Shown here: in pieces, positions 1 to 8,461 of the stretch
Position numbering within the stretch: position 1 is the stretch's first letter
Layout of the letters: every line of letters begins with the position of its first letter
Assembly: GCA_000828075.3 (NCBI GenBank)
Contig: JXCB02000033.1
Coordinates: 41,417-81,409 of the forward strand
Source: Tolypothrix campylonemoides VB511288
GTDB taxonomy: Bacteria; Cyanobacteriota; Cyanobacteriia; Cyanobacteriales; Nostocaceae
DNA length: 39,993 bases
Direction: 5' to 3'
Notes under the pieces: model-generated
What the model saw: the letters and a program-made list of their open reading frames with translations, nothing else
Database searches by the model: none
Told to the model about the DNA's origin: nothing
Made by a program: the position numbers and the translations under genes

Positions 1-228
1 GATTTGCAAAGCTTGTTGGTAATTGCGCCTTGCTTCTTCAAATTCGCGCAATGCTTGGGCTACGATTCCCAACTGGTGGTAGGTGCTAGCACTTGAGTAG
101 CGATCGCCAAATTCGATTTTGATTTGCAAAGCTTGTTGGTAATTGCGCCTTGCTTCTTCAAATTCGCGCAATTGTTGGGCTACCCTTCCCAACTGGTGGT
201 AGGTGCTTGCACTTGAATGGCGATCGCC
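1..228. repeat. 120-bp direct repeat encoding TPR units
   Basis: Positions 1-108 recur almost unchanged at 121-228. On the minus strand each copy encodes one 40-residue TPR unit containing YHQLG and EFEEARRNYQQALQI. The array continues beyond the left edge, so its total length is unknown. Confidence 0.85.
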
Positions 229-1266
229 TATCTGTTGCCCAATTTTTAAACACTGATGATAGAGGGTACGCGCTTGTTGAAATTGTCTTAATTCCAAATA
301 GGCATTTCCTAGCCTCAACAAAGAAGCAATTTCACCCCGGCGATTCTCAAGTTTTTGTGAAATGCTTAAAGATTCTTGATAGAAAGTGATTGCCTTGTTA
401 AATTGCCTTTCTTGATAATAAGATTTTCCTAATGTGTTCAAGACTTCAGCTTGGAATAATAAATTTTGAGTTTTCTGGGCTATTTCTGTTGCAGCTTCTA
501 AATATTCTCTCGCTTTTATCGGATTTCTCTGACTAAGATAAGCCACTCCTAGCTGATGCAAAATATTACTATAGCTAGGCAGATTTTCTGCTGTCACCTT
601 GCCAGTGGGTTTATATTCCATCAATAGGCGCTGTAACAAATCTATGCGCTCTTGCTTTTCTGGTATTTCTAATCTGTCTATTGGTTTTTCAGAATTGAGA
701 GTTTGCTCTATAGCATATTCTTTTGTCACTTCAGGAGTTTGAAAACGGAAAACTCCGGATCTCCACGCCCAAAAATCTGGAGCGAATTTTGCTAAACGAG
801 TCAGTGCATAGTCTGGCAGAATAAACAGGATAGGATGGGGAACAGTTCTTTTATAAGCATCTCGGACAAAGTTGAGGTCTTGCAAAACAGGAGGATAATC
901 TCCAAATACGCCTATAGATTTTTCTAGCCCCCGCACAATTAGGACTAATTTTTTGTTTGGTTGAATCTCGATATTTGGTAATTTTTTGATAATTTCATCT
1001 CGTAAAAAACGTAGATTTTCGTCGTCACAATTAAGAATTTCAAATTGAATTTCTCGACATTCAGGGTTAATTTTAAGTGCTTCAACTAATATATCTATAT
1101 TTGGAGGAAAGTTAACTTCGACAAAGCCAATAGTGAACTTTTCAGCAAAGTCTATAAAAGTTAATAATTCAGCAAATACTTCTTGGTTGACTGCAAGAAA
1201 ATGACCGATTTCGGAGTTAACATTGCTGTGAAAGGGCGGTTTCGAGAGCTTTTTGGAAGAATTCAT
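1..1266 (-). CDS. TPR-repeat protein with NTPase-like N-terminus (partial, C-terminus outside window)
   Basis: I translated this frame by hand; it is open for 422 codons from the ATG at 1266 to the window edge. Residues about 15-175 look like an alpha/beta NTPase-like domain. A hydrophobic strand followed by RGLEKS resembles a Walker B strand, and LPDYALTRLAKFAPDFWAWR is a segment I associate with cyanobacterial NTPase-TPR proteins. No Walker A (GxxxxGKS/T) is visible. From about residue 220 onward the protein is a run of tetratricopeptide repeats with about 40-residue spacing (for example EFEEARRNYQQALQI). The start overlaps the end of the upstream ATPase gene by 50 bp, so the two are probably translationally coupled. 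A scaffold or sensor role with that ATPase is inferred. The last two TPR units are near-identical, which suggests recent repeat expansion. Confidence 0.8.
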   Translation of the reverse strand, partial: MNSSKKLSKPPFHSNVNSEIGHFLAVNQEVFAELLTFIDFAEKFTIGFVEVNFPPNIDILVEALKINPECREIQFEILNCDDENLRFLRDEIIKKLPNIEIQPNKKLVLIVRGLEKSIGVFGDYPPVLQDLNFVRDAYKRTVPHPILFILPDYALTRLAKFAPDFWAWRSGVFRFQTPEVTKEYAIEQTLNSEKPIDRLEIPEKQERIDLLQRLLMEYKPTGKVTAENLPSYSNILHQLGVAYLSQRNPIKAREYLEAATEIAQKTQNLLFQAEVLNTLGKSYYQERQFNKAITFYQESLSISQKLENRRGEIASLLRLGNAYLELRQFQQARTLYHQCLKIGQQIGDRHSSASTYHQLGRVAQQLREFEEARRNYQQALQIKIEFGDRYSSASTYHQLGIVAQALREFEEARRNYQQALQI

Positions 1267-2569
1267 TTTGCTTCACCACTGGATTCGGATAATTCCATCT
1301 TTTATCGCCGTTGTATTCCAAAACCGAAGTATTAAATAGCATCAACTGACCAATCTCATCCTTGCTAACATTCTTACTCAGGCACACTTGAGCTAAAAAT
1401 GGATAGTGTTCTTCAGGGATAAAACGTTCAAAGCTAAATTGCTGTTGCTTGACTGCATAGGTAACATCTTCAGCAGTAATTTTCGGATGTTTGCGAGTGC
1501 TAGCAGTTTGGCAAGCAGTCCGCATCATTTGCATCAATTGGCGTACATGTCCCCCACTCGCTTTTGCGAAATCAAGTAAATAAGCGCGAGATTCAAATAC
1601 TGCGTCAATGTCCACTCGCCGTTCTATGAGACTGGCGACTGCATCTAGTCCTGCTTGGTTGTAGTTTAAATGGCAGCGATTCCGTTCTAATTCATATATA
1701 TTCACCATTGGCACAATATGGGGATTGCCGTCAAACTGGTTCAACGGGTTTTTAGGTGAACAAAGCACAGAAATTGGTACTGTGTAAATAATGGTACAGT
1801 GCAACGCTTGTAACTGAGCTGCGTAGTCAAAAAATAGATGTTCTGCAACCGCAGGAGGAACGCGATCCAGATTGTCAAAAATAATCAGTAAACCTTTACA
1901 TTGAGGGAACTTACTTCTGAGTTTAACGTATGCATCAGCCAACAAAAGGTTAATATCTGCTCTCAGACGCGACAAGTCCTTTTCTAAAGTTTGGCGAATG
2001 GTGGTTTTTTGCTTGTCAGAACCTTTGATTTGTGCTAATAATTTAACAAGCAATTTAGCTATAAATGGAGCTTCTGGTTTCAGGGTTGCTTCTCCCTCAA
2101 TACTGACGGATTTTTCAACAGTTTCCTCGGTTTCTTTGGTAATGTCTTTAAACCAAGATTCAAAATTCTTTATAAGGTCGGGATCAAATTTCAACCCGTT
2201 TTTACGTAGTTCAAATTCTACTTGTTTGATAACAATTAAATATAAATCTGTATAACGAGCATCATTAATATCTGTTTCTTCATTGACTTCTAAATAAATT
2301 AACCGATAATCTTCTGCCCACAGCTTCTGAATCCGCTTTAATTCTGTACTTTTGCCACAGCCTCGATGTCCAGTAAACAAAATTGTACTAAATTGTGCAG
2401 GCTCTTGAAAATCTAAAATAGTACTAACACTTTCAATAGCAGATGTTTTGCGTACTGCCGATAAATCAACATAATACCGCTCTATCTCTTCACCCTCTAG
2501 CGGCTCAACACTACAAACTTGAAAAGCTGTTTTTAGCGTAGTAGCAAGTTGATAATTATAGGTTGCCAT
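1217..2569 (-). CDS. P-loop ATPase (AAA/ORC-like, STAND-type)
   Basis: 450 aa. Walker A is GHRGCGKST at residues 67-75. A Walker B-like strand (LLIIFDNLD, Asp232 and Asp235) follows. A later histidine and GGHVRQLMQMM resemble the sensor/winged-helix part of ORC/Cdc6-like and KAP-like ATPases. No transmembrane helix is evident. The ATG at 2569 is the natural start. The stop lies inside the next gene, which encodes a TPR protein that lacks a visible P-loop. This arrangement suggests an ATPase-plus-TPR partner pair. The cellular role is not known from sequence; signalling, stress or defence functions are all compatible with the family. Confidence 0.75.
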   Translation of the reverse strand: MATYNYQLATTLKTAFQVCSVEPLEGEEIERYYVDLSAVRKTSAIESVSTILDFQEPAQFSTILFTGHRGCGKSTELKRIQKLWAEDYRLIYLEVNEETDINDARYTDLYLIVIKQVEFELRKNGLKFDPDLIKNFESWFKDITKETEETVEKSVSIEGEATLKPEAPFIAKLLVKLLAQIKGSDKQKTTIRQTLEKDLSRLRADINLLLADAYVKLRSKFPQCKGLLIIFDNLDRVPPAVAEHLFFDYAAQLQALHCTIIYTVPISVLCSPKNPLNQFDGNPHIVPMVNIYELERNRCHLNYNQAGLDAVASLIERRVDIDAVFESRAYLLDFAKASGGHVRQLMQMMRTACQTASTRKHPKITAEDVTYAVKQQQFSFERFIPEEHYPFLAQVCLSKNVSKDEIGQLMLFNTSVLEYNGDKRWNYPNPVVKQNEFFQKALETALSQQC

Positions 2570-3415
2570 TGAATATAGTAGTGATGTGTAGTAACTTATA
2601 GAAGCTTATCAAACTGAAATTTTAGCAGCCATGACAGGAGGCAGCAACAGGCAATAACCAATCCTCCAATCAATTTCCTGGTTGTACCAAGCTTTCTGCT
2701 TCTTCATTTGGTCATGCTGTCACCATCAGCAAATTAATCACTGGGGACTGTGGAACATCCGCCTGCTTTGCCCCACGTTTAATACTCTTACCTGCCATCA
2801 CACATTCTACCGCCAATGGTCGCGAAAAATCAGGTTCCCACAGCGCCTCCTAGTGCAGTGCTTGAAATTTCGACTCGCTACACCATTTCCTCTACCAGTT
2901 TCTTGACACTGGCTGGAGTTCTTTCCCAATCATCTGGGGGTATCTGCTCTGTTATGCTTGGGCGCAGTTCTTCCATGCCTCTTACATTAGCAGATTCTGC
3001 TTATCATTTTTTCCGCTCCCCCTTCTACCTCTCCTGAACGCTTACATTTAGTGAGACGCTACCAGAAAATCACCCTTTTGACGGGTGTTAAATAAAAGCG
3101 CGATCGCACGGAGTACCCACCTGTGGCGATCGCAGAATTTATTAGCAAATTCGCTGGAGTTTTAATTTAATTCCTAGTTTTTACGGTTAACAACCAACCT
3201 CTAAAGTAGTTAAGCTATATGTAGCAAATGATATATCGCTTGTTAACCAGCTTGTAAGCTCTAGGGCAATTTCAGATGATTATTGAAAGACCGCTAGTAG
3301 TTCACCAAGGAAACACCTGCGGGGTAAATTTAAAACCTAAATTTATTCAAAGGATTGCTAAATATAGATTTCAAAATTATTGATGGCAATCCTTAAACAC
3401 AGGTAGAGTTAATCC
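2570..3415. other. Gene-poor interval between divergent genes
   Basis: 845 bp between the divergently oriented ATPase and GGDEF-protein genes. Short open frames here overlap each other in all directions and none looks intact. It holds an IS66-type transposase remnant (2878-2976, minus) and, next to it, a 41-codon unidentified minus-strand frame (2712-2837) containing LAVECVMAGKSIKRGAKQAD. Around 3100-3135 there are two HIP1-like GCGATCGC sites. Promoters of both flanking genes must lie here, but no clear -10/-35 pair was identified. Confidence 0.6.
2878..2976 (-). pseudogene. IS66-family transposase N-terminal remnant
   Basis: From an ATG at 2976, preceded by AAGAGG, the frame reads MEELRPSITEQIPPDDWERT and then PASVKKLVEEMV before a TAG stop at codon 33. 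The IPP(D/E)DW...TPASVKKLVEEM pattern is what I recall from the N-terminus of cyanobacterial IS66-type transposases (DUF6444-like region). After the stop three residues (RVE) still fit the expected coil, then the similarity ends. It is therefore a decayed fragment of a protein normally several hundred residues long. The assignment is from memory of the family and needs a database match. Confidence 0.5.
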
Positions 3416-5941
3416 ATGCGAACTAGCGAACAGATTCAGACAGAAATTGAGGCAAAATTCGGCTTTTTTCCTCCTTTTTTTAGCCCAGCGTTACAAAACC
3501 CACAAGTTCTAGAAAATCTTTGGCAACAGACCCTGAGCGCCTACGTTACGAATCCGCTGCCAGCTGTATTTAAAGAAAAGCTTTCTGCCTACCTCTCGCG
3601 CTACTGTGCTGTTCCTTACTGTATGGTTTGCCACAGTTGTTCGTTGCACTTCTTGGGGATGAAAGGTAAAGAGGTGTTAAAACTGCTTCAATCGTCTCCT
3701 ACAGAAGAAATAGAAATTGATAAATACCTACATATACTTGCACAAACCTCTAATGAGTTAATGCTTCAGGTAGAGCTCAACTCAGCAGTTGAAGAGAGCT
3801 TACTTTACTGTGCAATATTTATTTCCTTAGAAAAAGATGCCGCATATTGTCGCACCGAACTGCGCCACCTTCTCGGAGATGTAAACTATCAGCACTTAAT
3901 CACGTTTATCGCTTACGTGAAGACGTGTCACGTATGGATGGAAGCTCACCCAGAAGTTGCATTAGCAGCAGACAAGCGAGCGATTGACCATCTTGAAGCT
4001 TTAGTTGATGAGGAGCCTGGTTTAGCTGATTACTTTGACAGTTATACGGAAGCAGCTAAACAAAAGCTAGAAGAAGAAATTTTTGAGCGCGAACGGACAG
4101 AGTCAGCATTACAAGAGACAACGACACTTCAACGAGGGATTTTAGATAGCGCCAACTACATGATCATTTCCACCGATTTAGACGGCACAATCCTTACCTT
4201 TAATCCAGCCGCAGAGCGATGGTTGGGCTATACCGCCTTTGAAGTAGTAGGGAAAACAACGCCTGCTATTTTCCATGACGCTGCAGAAGTACTGCAGCGG
4301 GCGCAAGAACTATCGCAGGAGTTAGGAACTACTATTGAGCCTGGATTTGAAGTACTTGTAGCTAAGGCGCGAGGCGACGAGATAGAGGAACGCGAATGGA
4401 GTTACATTCGCAAAGATGTTAGCTGCTTTAGGGTGCTGCTATCAATCACGGCTTTGCGCGACAACGACGGCAACATCACGGGTTTTTTGGGCATCGCCAG
4501 CGATATTACAGAGCGCAAACGAGCAGCAGCTGCACTACAGCAAAGTGAGGAACGCTTTAAGGCGTTTATGAACAATAGCCCAGCTGTGGCTTTTATGAAG
4601 GATGAGCAGGGGCGCTTCGTCTATATCAATCAGCCATTCGAGCGCTGTTTCAATATAAAAATGGCTGATTGGATAGGGAAAACGGATTTTGATGTCTGGC
4701 CCCAGGAATTAGCTTTACAGTACCGTGAAAACGATCGCGCTGTTTTAGCTGCTGATAAAACCCTAGAAGTTGTTGAAGCCGTTCCTAACCCAGATGGACA
4801 TCTTCGCCATTGGTTGTCTTTTAAGTTTCCTTACAAAGATATTTCTGGGCAACGGCTGCTTGGAGGTATAGCGATTGATATTACTGATCGCTTGCAGGCG
4901 GAGGCGCTAGAGGAAGCTAACGACAAACTCAGTCGTTCGGTAAACGAATTAAAACAGCGCAATCATGAGTTTGCTCAACTAGGGCAATTGAGCGATTTTT
5001 TACAGGCTTGCAAAACAGTTGAGGAAGCCTACAGTGCACTTGAACTGCTAGTCCCACCTTTATTCCCTCAAACTAATGGTGGAATATTTTTAATTAATGA
5101 TTCAAAAAATTTGGTTGAAGCCATTGCTACTTGGGGACCTGCGCCATTCCCTAGCCAGGAGTTATTCGCTCCTGATGAATGCTGGGCATTGCGGCGTGGT
5201 CGGGTTCATCATACAACAAAAGCGCACTCAAAATTACGCTGCTCTCATATCCATTCAGACTCAGCACCCGCATCATCTTTATGCATCCCCATGACGGCCC
5301 AAGGGAAAGCAATGGGCGTACTGTATTTGAGTTTGCTGGAATCGGGAGAATTCATCGAAAGCAAACAACAGCTAGCTGTTACGGTAGCAGATCACATCGC
5401 GCTGTCTTTAGCTAACTTAAAACTACGCGAAACGTTACAGAACCAAAGTATCCGCGATGCGCTGACAGGATTATTCAATCGCCGCTACTTGGAAGAATCC
5501 CTAGAACGAGAACTGTACCGATGCGATCGCAGTAAGAAATCTTTAGGAATCATTATGCTTGACATTGACCATTTTAAATCGTTCAACGATACGTTTGGTC
5601 ACTCAGCTGGTGATGCTGTGTTGCGCGAATTGGGCGAATTCTTGCAAAGCCATATTCGGAGATCGGATATTGCGTGTCGCTATGGCGGTGAGGAGTTAAC
5701 GCTAATTCTGCCGGAAGCATCTGTTAAGGTTGTTTTAGAGCGTGCGCAAGCTATTTGCGAAGGAGTTAAGCACTTGCAGGTTCACTATCGTCGTCAGTTG
5801 CTTGGTACAATCTCGCTGTCATTGGGAGTTGCAATGTTCCCAGAGCATGGTGTCACAGGAGAGGCTGTACTGCGAGCGGCTGATGCAGCCTTATACCGCG
5901 CTAAACGAGAGGGGCGCGATCGCGTCATTGTTCATCATTAA
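3416..5941 (+). CDS. AhpD-like / PAS-PAS / GAF / GGDEF diguanylate cyclase
   Basis: 841 aa, predicted soluble. Residues about 1-200 resemble the alkylhydroperoxidase D/carboxymuconolactone decarboxylase fold, with a cysteine cluster YCMVCHSCSLH (C69, C72, C75, H78). A PAS domain follows (about 232-370), then a second PAS (about 378-495), a GAF domain (about 520-670) and a C-terminal GGDEF domain (about 676-838). The active-site signature is GGEEL at 757-761, within the accepted GG(D/E)EF range. RRSD at 748-751, five residues upstream, fits the RxxD inhibitory site. The likely activity is cyclic-di-GMP synthesis controlled by ligand or redox inputs. The ATG at 3416 is preceded by AGGTAGAG. Domain identities are strong; the signal sensed is unknown. 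Confidence 0.88.
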   Translation: MRTSEQIQTEIEAKFGFFPPFFSPALQNPQVLENLWQQTLSAYVTNPLPAVFKEKLSAYLSRYCAVPYCMVCHSCSLHFLGMKGKEVLKLLQSSPTEEIEIDKYLHILAQTSNELMLQVELNSAVEESLLYCAIFISLEKDAAYCRTELRHLLGDVNYQHLITFIAYVKTCHVWMEAHPEVALAADKRAIDHLEALVDEEPGLADYFDSYTEAAKQKLEEEIFERERTESALQETTTLQRGILDSANYMIISTDLDGTILTFNPAAERWLGYTAFEVVGKTTPAIFHDAAEVLQRAQELSQELGTTIEPGFEVLVAKARGDEIEEREWSYIRKDVSCFRVLLSITALRDNDGNITGFLGIASDITERKRAAAALQQSEERFKAFMNNSPAVAFMKDEQGRFVYINQPFERCFNIKMADWIGKTDFDVWPQELALQYRENDRAVLAADKTLEVVEAVPNPDGHLRHWLSFKFPYKDISGQRLLGGIAIDITDRLQAEALEEANDKLSRSVNELKQRNHEFAQLGQLSDFLQACKTVEEAYSALELLVPPLFPQTNGGIFLINDSKNLVEAIATWGPAPFPSQELFAPDECWALRRGRVHHTTKAHSKLRCSHIHSDSAPASSLCIPMTAQGKAMGVLYLSLLESGEFIESKQQLAVTVADHIALSLANLKLRETLQNQSIRDALTGLFNRRYLEESLERELYRCDRSKKSLGIIMLDIDHFKSFNDTFGHSAGDAVLRELGEFLQSHIRRSDIACRYGGEELTLILPEASVKVVLERAQAICEGVKHLQVHYRRQLLGTISLSLGVAMFPEHGVTGEAVLRAADAALYRAKREGRDRVIVHH

Positions 5942-5974
5942 CATACTCGCCGCCTTATAGGGCGGGGAGTATGT
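5941..5974. terminator. Hairpin just after the GGDEF gene
   Basis: A 14-bp inverted repeat with one mismatch (arms ACATACTCGCCGCC and GGCGGGGAGTATGT, loop TTATAG) begins at the last base of the stop codon. No strong T-run follows, so it may be a terminator, an mRNA-stabilising hairpin or a repeat element. Confidence 0.5.
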
Positions 5975-6004
5975 CAAAATAAGCTAAAGAGGAATAGGGG
6001 ACTT

Positions 6005-6727
6005 GTGAACGAATCAAAAAATATGGCGGTTCAATCTCGTTCCTTGCGGCAAATCCGCGATCAGGTGCTTGCCGAAGATATTCGCGATCGCCTAACTCAT
6101 GATAAACGAACAGCGCACCTCCAACTCTCGGTTAAAGTTGATGGAAGCGTTGCACACGTTGATGGCGAGGTCAGTTCAGAACAAGAACGACAGTTTGTAC
6201 GCACCTTACTACGCCGACAAGCTGGTCTCTACGCCGTGTGGGATTTCCTCACATTACCTGGGCAGAATCTTGAGGTAGCTGACATAGGCTGTGGCGGACA
6301 GAAGCAACGTTCTTGGGCTATTGGAGTTGATCGAGTATCGCATCCAGGTGTTGATATAGTCACAGATCTGGAAGGTCATCTCCCCTTCGCGGATAACTCG
6401 TTGGATCATGTGTTTGCAGTCCATATCCTTGAACACATCCATAATCTGCTTGGTCTCATGCTTGAGATTCATCGTGTGCTTAGACCGCATGGTGTTCTTC
6501 ATGTACTTGCGCCTCACTGGCGGCATGTTAATGCTGTTGCTGACCCGACCCACTGTCGTTTTATAGATGTACAGACCTTGAAGTACTTTTGCTATGCCAA
6601 ACCAGATGTTATGCCCTGGCGACCCCTGATTGTTACAGCTTCCGAGGATACAGTATTTGCCGACCTCCAGCCCGTTAAAGATGGTTCTTCCCCAAGCCAG
6701 GAAGAAATTTCTCGGTGGTTTCAGTAA
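6005..6727 (+). CDS. BON-domain / SAM-dependent methyltransferase fusion
   Basis: 240 aa. Residues about 22-85 have the alpha-beta pattern of a BON domain (LSVKVDGSVAHVDGEVSS). From about 88 a class I methyltransferase fold begins: motif I DIGCGG at 93-98, then GVDR, an acidic LPFADNSLDHVFAVHILEHI segment and EIHRVLRPHGVLHVLAP. The short spacing after motif I resembles the COG4627-type methyltransferases. The substrate is unknown. The GTG at 6005 has GAGGAATAGGGG just upstream; an ATG at 6023 is the alternative start. Its 3' end overlaps the convergent ARMT1-like gene by 7 bp. The preceding GGDEF gene is on the same strand 63 bp upstream, but a hairpin lies between them. Confidence 0.78.
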   Translation: MNESKNMAVQSRSLRQIRDQVLAEDIRDRLTHDKRTAHLQLSVKVDGSVAHVDGEVSSEQERQFVRTLLRRQAGLYAVWDFLTLPGQNLEVADIGCGGQKQRSWAIGVDRVSHPGVDIVTDLEGHLPFADNSLDHVFAVHILEHIHNLLGLMLEIHRVLRPHGVLHVLAPHWRHVNAVADPTHCRFIDVQTLKYFCYAKPDVMPWRPLIVTASEDTVFADLQPVKDGSSPSQEEISRWFQ

Positions 6728-8028
6728 AAGGGATTGGGGATTGGGGATTGGGGATTAGGGACTGGCTCAAGAGCTTGCACCAACTGAACAACTCCCCATT
6801 GCCCATTTGTCAACCATGCAGAATCTGATTTCACCACTTCCTCCAGAACTTCCGGTTTAATCCCTGCTGCGACTTCTGATTTTAAAGTACGTAGGGCGAC
6901 CATTGGTGCGGGTAAGTAACACACTATGTCTGAAATGTTAGTGGTGAAATTCCAATGTCTATCTCCTAACAGCCTGCGATAATTTGCATCTCCTTTAATC
7001 ACTATCAAATTGGAATGAGATAATTCATTTTTGAGGGGGTCGGGTATTTCCCAAAAAGCTAAAGGTGATGTCCAAAAATAATCATTACACAGAACTAACC
7101 GCTCTGATGCAATATATTGTTGCAGTCGTTGAGCAAAGGATATTAATTCTGGATTGCTAGAATTTATTAAAAATTCTGTTGTAGAATGCACATCTTTAAT
7201 CATGGCATCAGAGACAAACGTCGGGTGAGGCTTTAAATGCAATTTAATCTGACTAGCCACACCACTACCTAAAAGAAAATCCACCAAACATAAATCACAG
7301 ACAAGTTCAAACCCAGCATTGTCTACAACAAAATCAACGCGTCCGCAATTGCTATTAACTAACAATTCAGTGACTTTGGATGCATCATCTACTAATATGT
7401 GAGATTGTTGGCTTTGAATATCAAAACGACTTCGGTCAGTTTCAAATGCTGACCACAGACTCAAGTCAACTCGATTTCCCCACAAAGCAAAATATAACAA
7501 TCCTATCAAAGCTGTTTGCTTGGAGTCATCTTGTTGCTGCGATACATTCAACCATGCATTGACTTGAGTGCATAAAGCAGTGATTGAGTCAAGCGATGTT
7601 TCTAAACCTTGACGTTTTTGTAATTCAAATGGATCTACGCCTTGCGATTCACTTTTGAGAAAGTAATTGGTAATTTGCAGAATAAATCTATAGAAATAAG
7701 TTTCCGCAAAAAACCAAGGAACATCTATCCAACGCTGTCCCTTGTATGGTTCTAGATATCTATTCCAATCTGCAAAATCTGCACCTGTGTCGTCTACAAG
7801 AAGTGGTAAATATCCTGACGATAGTTCGCTGGCTAGTTTCTCCAAGCTGTCATTAATATTGGGTGAAAACTTATTTTCAACGATGACTCTACGGGCAATA
7901 CTAGGCATCCGTTGAGTGACTGTAAACTCGGTAAACGTGCCAACTTCTGCACCCACCAATGGTGCTGGTAGGGGTAATTTAGGAATGTCGGATTTCTGTT
8001 TCACTAACTTTTCTTTGTGATAGAGCAC
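6721..8028 (-). CDS. DUF89 / ARMT1-like damage-control phosphatase family protein
   Basis: 435 aa. VVDNAGFELVCDLCLVDFLL and VIKGDANYRRLLGDRHW match the metal- and phosphate-binding signatures I associate with the DUF89/ARMT1-like family. The N-terminal PLVGAEVGTFTEFTVTQRMP also fits. Members of this family are metal-dependent phosphatases acting on damaged or reactive sugar phosphates; the exact substrate is not predictable here. The start is GTG at 8028; the next in-frame ATG lies 40 codons later, inside the conserved region. The last about 13 residues (PVPNPQSPIPNP) are encoded by a heptameric repeat and are unlikely to be ancestral. That repeat also produces the 7-bp convergent overlap with the methyltransferase gene. 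Confidence 0.8.
   Translation of the reverse strand: MLYHKEKLVKQKSDIPKLPLPAPLVGAEVGTFTEFTVTQRMPSIARRVIVENKFSPNINDSLEKLASELSSGYLPLLVDDTGADFADWNRYLEPYKGQRWIDVPWFFAETYFYRFILQITNYFLKSESQGVDPFELQKRQGLETSLDSITALCTQVNAWLNVSQQQDDSKQTALIGLLYFALWGNRVDLSLWSAFETDRSRFDIQSQQSHILVDDASKVTELLVNSNCGRVDFVVDNAGFELVCDLCLVDFLLGSGVASQIKLHLKPHPTFVSDAMIKDVHSTTEFLINSSNPELISFAQRLQQYIASERLVLCNDYFWTSPLAFWEIPDPLKNELSHSNLIVIKGDANYRRLLGDRHWNFTTNISDIVCYLPAPMVALRTLKSEVAAGIKPEVLEEVVKSDSAWLTNGQWGVVQLVQALEPVPNPQSPIPNPFY
6730..6765. repeat. Heptameric short tandem repeat (STRR type)
   Basis: Consecutive GGGATTG units, ending in GGGATTA and GGGACTGG variants. It lies inside the 3' end of the ARMT1-like gene and codes for its Pro/Asn-rich tail. 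Confidence 0.85.
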
Positions 8029-8129
8029 ACTTTAAAATAGTGCGATATTTTGTTAATGAACTCTACAAATTTAAGATTCAGTTCATAAATGGACAACTTG
8101 TGGGGTGGGCATCTGGTTCCCCCTAGAAC

Positions 8130-8142
8130 GGGCGAGACGCCC
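8130..8142. repeat. AGA-triloop hairpin
   Basis: GGGCG AGA CGCCC, a perfect 5-bp stem with a three-base loop. The same layout recurs in the 23.4-25.1 kb array as GGGCA AGA TGCCC, with a compensating base-pair change. Confidence 0.7.
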
Positions 8143-8243
8143 ATTGCACAAGAAATAAGTTGTAGTGTATGTTCCCGAAGAACCGCTATGAATTGCTTAA
8201 CAACGCATATGGGTAGCGTCCACCTAGTGTTTGACTTATAGCA

Positions 8244-8281
8244 GGGGACTAGGGACTGGGGACTGGGGACTGGGGACTGGG
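8244..8281. repeat. Heptameric short tandem repeat (GGGGACT units)
   Basis: About five GGGGACT units with one AGGGACT variant, upstream of the glycosyltransferase gene. Such 7-bp arrays are characteristic of heterocystous cyanobacteria. Confidence 0.88.
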
Positions 8282-8461
8282 TGAAAAGTCTTTTTGTGTC
8301 TAGGTTTTATCATCGGTTGATGTCCTAACCACCTTGGCTGTTGCTATATCATTAAAATCACCAATGTCTTGAGCAAGTTCTTACTTCATTTGCTCAACAT
8401 TTTAGTAGAAACTAAAGTTGCTAATATTTACGAAATATTTAAAAAAGTACACGAGTCATCT

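Larger units (their letters stand above)
8029..8461. other. Intergenic interval with repeats
   Basis: About 430 bp between the divergent ARMT1-like and glycosyltransferase genes, measured to the preferred ATG at 8462. It contains a GGGCG-AGA-CGCCC hairpin (8130-8142) and a heptameric repeat (8244-8281). TATAGCA at 8237-8243 and TGCTATA at 8342-8348 form a weak 7-bp inverted pair around the heptamers. No further gene was seen. Confidence 0.65.

Noticed and set aside
2682-3037. Two overlapping plus-strand short frames as genes
   Set aside because: They overlap each other and an IS66 remnant on the other strand, and show no plausible protein character.
8369-8461. TTG start adding 31 residues to the glycosyltransferase
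   Set aside because: MKLSLCMIVKNEE at 8462 is the standard beginning of this family. The extension has no recognisable sequence and a rare start codon.
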